A stretch of DNA of 64,000 nucleotides from the NCBI RefSeq assembly GCF_010122465.1, contig NZ_WLZY01000008.1, positions 1 to 64,000 of the forward strand, read 5' to 3'. The translations under genes and the position numbers were made by a program. The notes under the pieces are model-generated. The model searched no databases. It was not told the DNA's origin and was given only the letters and a program-made list of their open reading frames with translations. Positions 59,312 to 64,000 of this stretch are shown piece by piece (position 1 is the stretch's first letter; the number at the start of each line of letters is the position of its first letter). The DNA comes from Phytoactinopolyspora mesophila. Lineage in GTDB: Bacteria > Actinomycetota > Actinomycetes > Jiangellales > Jiangellaceae.

Positions 59312-59932
59312 CTACCGGAGACCGCCGGAAGAGCGCAGCCCAGCGAGCGTCACGTCGACGAGCCGGCTGACCGCCGCCGCGGACGGCAGAGCACCGGCAG
59401 CGGAAAGAGCATGCAGACAATAATTCGCGAGCTCGTCCGCCCCGATGTCGTCGCGGACGTCCCCGGTTGCCGCGGCCTCGGCCAGCAGATCCCGGATCAT
59501 GCCGCTCAGCTCTCGACGCGCTCCGGTGACCTGGCCGTGCTCGTCTCGATGCAGGAACGCCGCCAACTCCGGATTGTGGTGCCGGATGCCGTGTTCGGCG
59601 ATTCCGCGCGAGATGTGCGCGTAAGCCTCGAGCACAGCTCTCACCCGCTGACCGGCGTCGTTCACCCCGTCTCTGACAGCGGCGAGATGTTCGAGGTGGT
59701 TGGTGATCTGCCGCTCGTGCCAGGCGAGCACGATCGTTTCGACATCTGGGAAGTACTTGTACAGCGTGGCGCGTCCGATGCCAGCCCCCTCGGCGATCTG
59801 CGACATCGTCACCGACAGCAGGCCTTGTTCGGCCACTAATGCGGCAGTGGTGTCCAAGACGGCGTCCCGGACCTCGCGGCGGTGCGCCTCGATGGTCTCC
59901 GTCCACAGCTTTGGCACCGCACTAGCATACAT
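59312..59932 (-). CDS. TetR family transcriptional regulator
   Basis: 206-aa repressor. The N-terminal helix-turn-helix is at about 18-64 (REVRDAVLDTTAALVAEQGLLSVTMSQIAEGAGIGRATLYKYF), followed by a helical ligand domain. It is divergent from the two-gene membrane operon at 60022, and two 15-bp palindromes lie between them. ATG 59932 has no ribosome site, so the message may be leaderless. Its downstream neighbour is a decayed methyltransferase, perhaps once a target. Confidence 0.9.
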   Translation of the reverse strand: MYASAVPKLWTETIEAHRREVRDAVLDTTAALVAEQGLLSVTMSQIAEGAGIGRATLYKYFPDVETIVLAWHERQITNHLEHLAAVRDGVNDAGQRVRAVLEAYAHISRGIAEHGIRHHNPELAAFLHRDEHGQVTGARRELSGMIRDLLAEAAATGDVRDDIGADELANYCLHALSAAGALPSAAAVSRLVDVTLAGLRSSGGLR

Positions 59933-59944
59933 CGCGACGTGACC

Positions 59945-59959
59945 GATACATTATGTATC
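59945..59959. promoter_or_regulatory. TetR operator candidate 1
   Basis: GATACATTATGTATC: perfect 7-bp inverted repeat with a one-base centre, 13 bp from the TetR start codon. Confidence 0.65.
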
Positions 59960-59963
59960 TACA

Positions 59964-59978
59964 GAGACATTGTGTCTC
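59964..59978. promoter_or_regulatory. TetR operator candidate 2
   Basis: GAGACATTGTGTCTC: same ACATT centre and symmetry as site 1 with one mismatch. The centres are 19 bp apart. Confidence 0.6.
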
Positions 59979-60021
59979 GATAAACAGATGGCCGAGAACC
60001 GACTCAGACCGAGGAGCGCAG

Positions 60022-60267
60022 ATGAGCGACCTTCCACCGCGTCCTGACCACGAAGACGAACCCGGCGTGCGCCTCGCCCCACAGGCGGGCACGCCACGCT
60101 GGGCATGGATCGTCGGGATCGTCTTCGTCGTCGCAGCGCTGGCGGTAGCTGCCGTCATGGTGTTCGGCGGCGAAGAACACGGACCCCAGCAACACACGCC
60201 GGAGGAGAACCAGGAGCAGGACGTGGATCCCGAACACGACGGCGATCACGATCAGATGGACCACTGA
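60022..60267 (+). CDS. Small single-span membrane protein with His/Asp-rich tail
   Basis: 81-aa protein. A hydrophilic N-terminus (about 1-27) is followed by one span (about 28-49, WAWIVGIVFVVAALAVAAVMVF) and a tail rich in His, Glu, Asp and Gln (EEHGPQQHTPEENQEQ, then DPEHDGDHDQMDH). The tail could bind a divalent metal on the outside; this is inference. GAGGAG precedes ATG 60022. Its stop overlaps the start of the next membrane gene (TGATG). Divergent TetR control is likely. Confidence 0.8.
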   Translation: MSDLPPRPDHEDEPGVRLAPQAGTPRWAWIVGIVFVVAALAVAAVMVFGGEEHGPQQHTPEENQEQDVDPEHDGDHDQMDH

Positions 60268-60806
60268 TGCTCATGCCACCGCGCGTGCGCAGGTTCGTGC
60301 TCGCCGCGCACATCACGACCACCGTGGGCTGGCTCGGTGCGGTGGCCGCCTTCATCGCCCTCAGCGTCATCGGCCTCACCAGCCAGGACACCCAAACGGT
60401 GCGCGCGGTCTATCTTGTGATGGAACCGGCCGCCTGGTACGTCCTGGTTCCGCTCGCCTTCGCCGCGCTGTTGAGCGGACTCGTCCAGTCGCTCGGCACC
60501 AGGTGGGGACTCTTCCGGCACTATTGGGTGTTGTTCAAGCTCCTGATCGTGGTCGTAGCGACCTCATACCTGTTGATGTACACCCAGACGTTCGGCGCTA
60601 TGGCCGGCCTCGCCGCGAACCCGGAGGCCGAGCTTGGTGTGGTTCGCAACACCTCACCGTTCCTACATGCCGTCCTCGCCCTACTGATACTGCTCACCGC
60701 CGTGGCACTCTCGGTCTACAAGCCGCGCGGGCTGACCCCGTACGGCCGGCGCAAGCAGGCCGAGGCGCAAACAGCGACTCGCAGAAGACGACAACCCTCA
60801 GGATGA
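60267..60806 (+). CDS. DUF2269-like integral membrane protein
   Basis: 179-aa protein with four predicted spans (about 12-34, 50-72, 82-104 and 126-148). LAAHITTTVGWLGAVAAFIALSVIGL and LVQSLGTRWGLFRHYWVLFKLLIVVVATSYLL are widespread in actinomycete DUF2269-type proteins of unknown role. Conserved His residues at spans could hold heme, but this is unproven. ATG 60267 is coupled to the small His-rich protein. The region 60807-60988 after it shows no gene I can support. Confidence 0.82.
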   Translation: MLMPPRVRRFVLAAHITTTVGWLGAVAAFIALSVIGLTSQDTQTVRAVYLVMEPAAWYVLVPLAFAALLSGLVQSLGTRWGLFRHYWVLFKLLIVVVATSYLLMYTQTFGAMAGLAANPEAELGVVRNTSPFLHAVLALLILLTAVALSVYKPRGLTPYGRRKQAEAQTATRRRRQPSG

Positions 60807-60988
60807 CGAACCCGTCGGTCTCGGCCAGTTCGGTATGCGCGGCACGTACCCGGAACCCGTCACCCCTGGGCCGGCGCATCGTCTGGGCTCCCTGCCAGGT
60901 CGCGCCGGCAGCCCTCGACCTCAAGCTCCGTCGGCGCCTCCGACCCGGCGCCCAGGCGGTGCGCCGCGGCTGGGTCTAACCCGGACCA

Positions 60989-61013
60989 CTACTTGACAAT
61001 TACTGTCAAGTAG
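60989..61013. promoter_or_regulatory. 25-bp palindrome overlapping a -35 box
   Basis: CTACTTGACA, five bases, TGTCAAGTAG: perfect 10-bp arms. The left arm contains the -35 hexamer TTGACA (60993-60998), and TAGAGT at 61018-61023 is a likely -10. This is an operator/promoter overlap for the HTH gene at 61032, so autorepression is likely. Confidence 0.65.
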
Positions 61014-61031
61014 TTGCTAGAGTCACTGCTC

Positions 61032-61571
61032 GTGCCGACCGAAATCCCGCCACGGCCGCGTGACGCCACTGGCGCGCACGTCGAGCTCGTGGAAGATCTA
61101 ATCCAGCAGGTGACCACCCGGCTGCTCGATCCGCTGGCGATCCTGCTCGACGACGACGCCATCACCGGCATCTGTGAGCGCACGCGCATCGATGCCGAGG
61201 TGTGGGCCGCTCAGCTCCTCGGCGGCGACGAGCACCGCGCCACCGAGACTGCAACTCGCCTGATCGCTGCCCTGTTCGCGGACGACCAGGTCTTCGACCC
61301 ACAGCCGCGCTGGTGGGCAACGCCGTTCGGCCGCGCCGTCCTGCACAGCATCGGCCACCCGGCTCGCGAGCATGTGACGTTCGCGGCCGCTGGCGCGATG
61401 CTCGGCATCAGCCGGCAAGGAGTCCATGACCTGCTCACTCGCGACAAACTCCAGCGTCACCCGGATGGGGGGGTCACCACAGCGTCGATTCGCGCCCGCT
61501 CGATCCAACGGAACCCGCCACACGCGAAACCCGCCCCCGCATCGAGGAGCAGCACATGCCCGAGTCCATGA
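61032..61571 (+). CDS. Helix-turn-helix protein, probable regulator
   Basis: 179-aa protein. The C-terminal part holds a helix-turn-helix, HVTFAAAGAMLGISRQGVHDLLTRDKL (about 114-140), and the N-terminal two thirds are helical (VELVEDLIQQVTTRLLDPLAILLDDDAITGICERT). I do not know the family. GTG 61032 lies only about nine bases past the -10 box, so the transcript is probably leaderless. It overlaps the hydrolase start by 16 bp, implying cotranscription. A palindromic operator covers its promoter. The last 25 residues are basic and Pro-rich. Confidence 0.75.
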   Translation: MPTEIPPRPRDATGAHVELVEDLIQQVTTRLLDPLAILLDDDAITGICERTRIDAEVWAAQLLGGDEHRATETATRLIAALFADDQVFDPQPRWWATPFGRAVLHSIGHPAREHVTFAAAGAMLGISRQGVHDLLTRDKLQRHPDGGVTTASIRARSIQRNPPHAKPAPASRSSTCPSP

Positions 61572-62500
61572 CCGACCGGATCGTCCAGACCGGGAAGATC
61601 GGCATCGCCGCACGGGAGTACGGCGGCAGCGGTCACCCAGTGCTGTTGCTGCATGGCGCGGGCGGCAACCTGGCCGCGTGGGACGTCGTCGGCCCTATGC
61701 TCAGCGCTCGGCATCGGGCGGTGGCGGTAGATCTGCGCGGCCACGGCCAGTCAGGCGACGGGCCGTGGAACTGGGAGACAGTCCTCTCGGACCTGGAAGC
61801 CGTCAGCAACGAACTAGACCTTCGTCGCGCCGTCGTCGTCGGCCATTCGCTCGGGGGTGTGCTGGGAGCGCGCTGGGCGCGCCGGAACCCGGACTGTCCT
61901 GCTGTCGTCAGTCTCGATGGTCACCGGTCGCCGGTCCCGGCCCCGCAGAATTACGACGCCGACGCGGCCGGACTCACCCCCGGCGAGCTCAGCCGCCAGG
62001 TCGCGCAGCTGTCTGCCATGTTCGACGGCCAAGCCGCGGCGGCCTCGGCACCGCTGAGCGACGACCACGTCGAAGCCATGCTCACCGCGCAACGCTCGAT
62101 CGCCGTGCAGCATGGGGCAGATCCGGAACTCGCGGCCGCCGCCGCCCGCCGGGGGCTGGTCCTCCGCGACGGCGCGACCTTCGTCCGGCCGGGTCCCGAG
62201 ACGGCCAACGCGCTACGCGACAGTGTCCAGACCGACAGCCTGCCGGTGTTCGCGGAGCTCACGATGCCGGTCTTGCTGGTGCTCGCCACCAACAGCGTGC
62301 CGCAGGTACCAGCCGAGCTGGAACCGCTGATGACCGCCTTCCGCGCGGGCTTGCGCCGCGACGTCGATGTCCTGATTGCGGCGAACCCGTCCATCTCGAT
62401 CCACGAGATGGACGCGAGCCACGCCATGCTGTCCGAGAAGCCCGCCGATGTCGCCGAGAGCATCACATCCTTCGTTGCCCGGGTCCTAGGAACTCGTTGA
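61556..62500 (+). CDS. Alpha/beta hydrolase
   Basis: 314-aa serine hydrolase. Oxyanion region LLLHGAGGNLAAW (about 29-41), nucleophile elbow GHSLGG with Ser near 97, and the catalytic His in MDASHAMLSEKP near 285. A cap of helices covers about 130-225. The substrate is unknown; esterases, lactonases and haloperoxidase-like members look alike at this level. GAGGAG precedes ATG 61556; ATG 61568 is a second candidate. It is controlled with the upstream HTH gene. Confidence 0.88.
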   Translation: MPESMTDRIVQTGKIGIAAREYGGSGHPVLLLHGAGGNLAAWDVVGPMLSARHRAVAVDLRGHGQSGDGPWNWETVLSDLEAVSNELDLRRAVVVGHSLGGVLGARWARRNPDCPAVVSLDGHRSPVPAPQNYDADAAGLTPGELSRQVAQLSAMFDGQAAAASAPLSDDHVEAMLTAQRSIAVQHGADPELAAAAARRGLVLRDGATFVRPGPETANALRDSVQTDSLPVFAELTMPVLLVLATNSVPQVPAELEPLMTAFRAGLRRDVDVLIAANPSISIHEMDASHAMLSEKPADVAESITSFVARVLGTR

Positions 62501-62519
62501 GGCCGCCAGTGGGAGCGCC

Positions 62520-63749
62520 CTAGATGTCCAGCTCGTCAGCGCGGTCGAGCAGCGCGCGGCGTTCGGGCTCGGAGTGGGCAAGCGCGGCGGCCTGCCTGAA
62601 CAAGGTGGCTGCCCGGCCGGATTCGCCGGCATGGGCGGTGAGATCGGCCTCCGCGGCCACCGCGAGCGGGTGCTCGTCCAGCGCGCCCCCGGCGCGGGCG
62701 GCTTGCAGGAGCGCCAGCCCGGCCGCAGGACCGTGCGCGTAACCATGCGCGACTGCACGGTTCAGCTCGATCACCGGTGACGGCTGGATCCGGGCGAGGT
62801 CGTCGTACGATCGGGCGATCGTCGCCCAATCGGTGGTATCGGACGACGGCGCCACGGCATGGCAGGCAGCGATCCGGGCCTGCAGCGTGTACGGACCGCC
62901 CTCCCGCTGTATCCCGGCGAGGATGTTGAGGCCTTCGGCGATGGCATCGTGGTCCCAGCGGCTGCGGTCCTGCTTGTCGAGCGTCGTCAGATTGCCGCCG
63001 GGGTCGCGCCGGGCGTCGCGCCGTGAGTGCTGGAAGAGAAACAGGGCCAGTAATCCGGAGACCTCGGATTGACCCGGCATCAGCCGCTCGAGCAACCTGG
63101 CCAGGCGGATTGCCTCGTCGGCGAACGCGGGCTCGCCGTCGGCGTCGTAGCCACGAGTGAACAGCAGGTACAGCACGGCCAGCACGCCGGGCAGGCGCTC
63201 GTCGAGCTCTGTGCCCTGGGGGACCCGATACGGGATCCCTGCCTGTGCGATCTTCGCCTTTGCCCTGGTCAGGCGGCGAGTCATGGTCGACTCAGTGACC
63301 AGCAGCGCGTGCGCGATGTCAGCGGTCGCCACACCACAGATCGTGCGCAGCGTCAGCGCCACCCGCGCTTCGAGCGTGAGCGCGGGGTGGCAGCAGGTGA
63401 AGATGAGCCTCAGGCGGTCGTCCACGACCTCTCCCCTGCCTGGATCGGGACTCGAAGCCACAAAGGTGACCGCGGCCAGCTCCTCCAGCTTGCGACGTTC
63501 CACGGACGCGCGCCGCAGCACGTCGACGGCGCGGTTACGGGCCACCGTCATCAACCAGCCACCGGGGTTACCCGGGACACCGTCCGCCGGCCATTTCTCG
63601 AGGGCGACGGTAAGTGCATCCTGGGCGCAGTCTTCGGCCAGCGTCCAGTCGCCGGTGACACGAATCAGCGCGGCGACGATCCTTGGGTAGTAATCCGTGC
63701 ACGCGGCCGCGACAGCCGCAGCCGTCGCGGCCGGGTGCGAATCGGACAC
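62520..63749 (-). CDS. ECF sigma factor with C-terminal TPR-like domain (ECF42 type)
   Basis: 409-aa sigma factor. Region 2 is at about 18-85 (YYPRIVAALIRVTGDWTLAEDCAQDALTVALEKWP, GWLMTVARNRAVDVLRR), and region 4 at about 115-175 (LTLRTICGVATADIAHALLVTESTMTRRLTRAKAKI). A long helical C-terminal extension follows (LLFTRGYDADGEPAFADEAIRLARLL, IQPSPVIELNRAVAHGYAHGPAAGLALL), characteristic of the ECF42 group, where it controls activity and no anti-sigma factor is needed. GTG 63749 was chosen because it directly follows the DGPF stop with GGACGG upstream. The partner DGPF gene precedes it by 4 bp. Confidence 0.9.
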   Translation of the reverse strand: MSDSHPAATAAAVAAACTDYYPRIVAALIRVTGDWTLAEDCAQDALTVALEKWPADGVPGNPGGWLMTVARNRAVDVLRRASVERRKLEELAAVTFVASSPDPGRGEVVDDRLRLIFTCCHPALTLEARVALTLRTICGVATADIAHALLVTESTMTRRLTRAKAKIAQAGIPYRVPQGTELDERLPGVLAVLYLLFTRGYDADGEPAFADEAIRLARLLERLMPGQSEVSGLLALFLFQHSRRDARRDPGGNLTTLDKQDRSRWDHDAIAEGLNILAGIQREGGPYTLQARIAACHAVAPSSDTTDWATIARSYDDLARIQPSPVIELNRAVAHGYAHGPAAGLALLQAARAGGALDEHPLAVAAEADLTAHAGESGRAATLFRQAAALAHSEPERRALLDRADELDI

Positions 63750-63753
63750 TCGA

Positions 63754-64000
63754 TCAACCGTCCAGATCGCCGAACGGGCGCAATTCCAGCCGCCCCTCCC
63801 GCGCCATCGGGTGCGCGCGAGCGATCTCGATCGCCTCATCCAGGTCAGCACACTCGAGAACGTCGTAGCCGACGATCACCTCTTTGGTCTCCGTGAACGG
63901 CCCGTCGGAGACCAGCAGCTCCCCGTTTCGCACGCGGACTGTCGTGGCCGCCGACGTCGGCGCCAGCGCATCGCCGTCCAGTCGCCGCCCTCGCGCATCG
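63754..64000 (-). CDS. DGPF/YCII-domain protein, partial at window edge
   Basis: C-terminal 81 residues of a small YCII-related protein, cut by the right edge. The diagnostic DGPFTETKEVIVGYDVLEC is present, followed by LDEAIEIARAHP and a strand ending ELRPFGDLDG. Such proteins are regularly encoded just before ECF42 sigma factors. The N-terminus is outside the window. Confidence 0.85.
   Translation of the reverse strand, partial: DARGRRLDGDALAPTSAATTVRVRNGELLVSDGPFTETKEVIVGYDVLECADLDEAIEIARAHPMAREGRLELRPFGDLDG

Noticed and set aside
60694-60924. Minus-strand 76-codon frame behind the DUF2269-like gene
   Set aside because: No family, no ribosome site; the 60807-60988 interval shows no supported gene.
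1-64000. tRNA, rRNA, insertion sequences, prophage
   Set aside because: No cloverleaf, ribosomal or transposase signatures were noticed by eye; a tRNAscan and ISfinder run would be needed to exclude small or degraded ones.

Overview
The window reads as chromosomal DNA from a high-GC Gram-positive bacterium (Actinomycetes). Signs are the GC-rich third codon positions, frequent GTG/TTG starts, many lipoprotein signal peptides, AlkC-type repair, ECF sigma/DGPF pairs and a pyruvate carboxylase next to FadR-type control. The genus cannot be fixed from the sequence; a Jiangella-like relative is only a guess. I saw no rRNA, tRNA, CRISPR array, insertion sequence or phage module.

Layout. 0-7 kb: a sugar-catabolism patch on the minus strand (Gfo/Idh/MocA oxidoreductase, secreted GSDH-type sugar dehydrogenase with PKD and carbohydrate-binding domains, exported sugar-phosphate-isomerase-like TIM barrel, ROK regulator). 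7-12 kb: DUF1772 and YceI proteins, then a FecCD-type metallophore ABC operon behind Fur/Zur-like boxes, and a small orphan gene. 12-14 kb: a secreted C69-type peptidase in which the expected nucleophilic Cys is Ser. 14-22 kb: an apparent organophosphate-scavenging set (exported glycerophosphodiester phosphodiesterase, ABC transporter with a double permease, HAD phosphatase, DeoR regulator). 22-31 kb: a secreted endonuclease/phosphatase-like lipoprotein, divergent from a complete family-5 ABC transporter, followed by a 122-bp tandem repeat and a perfect 38-bp inverted repeat. 31-33 kb: AraC regulator and PhyH-type dioxygenase.

33-40 kb is a glycerol regulon: glpF-glpK-glpD on the minus strand, divergent from an IclR regulator and a second glycerol kinase. 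Two copies of one palindromic operator lie between the divergent units. 40-45 kb: LysR/EamA divergent pair and pyruvate carboxylase. 45-56 kb: a tightly coupled catabolic operon (beta-decarboxylating dehydrogenase, five-gene peptide-type ABC transporter, M20 amidohydrolase, aldehyde dehydrogenase, SDR). It is divergent from a FadR/GntR regulator and has a textbook TGGTnnnACCA operator between them. 56-64 kb: AlkC-like glycosylase, unknown membrane protein, decayed methyltransferase, TetR regulator with two operators and a small membrane operon, HTH protein plus alpha/beta hydrolase, and an ECF sigma factor with its DGPF partner cut by the window edge.

Working together: phosphodiester uptake at 14-22 kb would yield glycerol 3-phosphate or glycerol, which the 33-40 kb regulon can oxidise, with pyruvate carboxylase replenishing oxaloacetate. 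That link is inference. Non-coding structure is the most unusual part: a 25-bp palindromic repeat in three-copy clusters with 31-bp phasing sits just after four minus-strand genes, and five long inverted repeats end transcription units, several with stop codons inside the arms.
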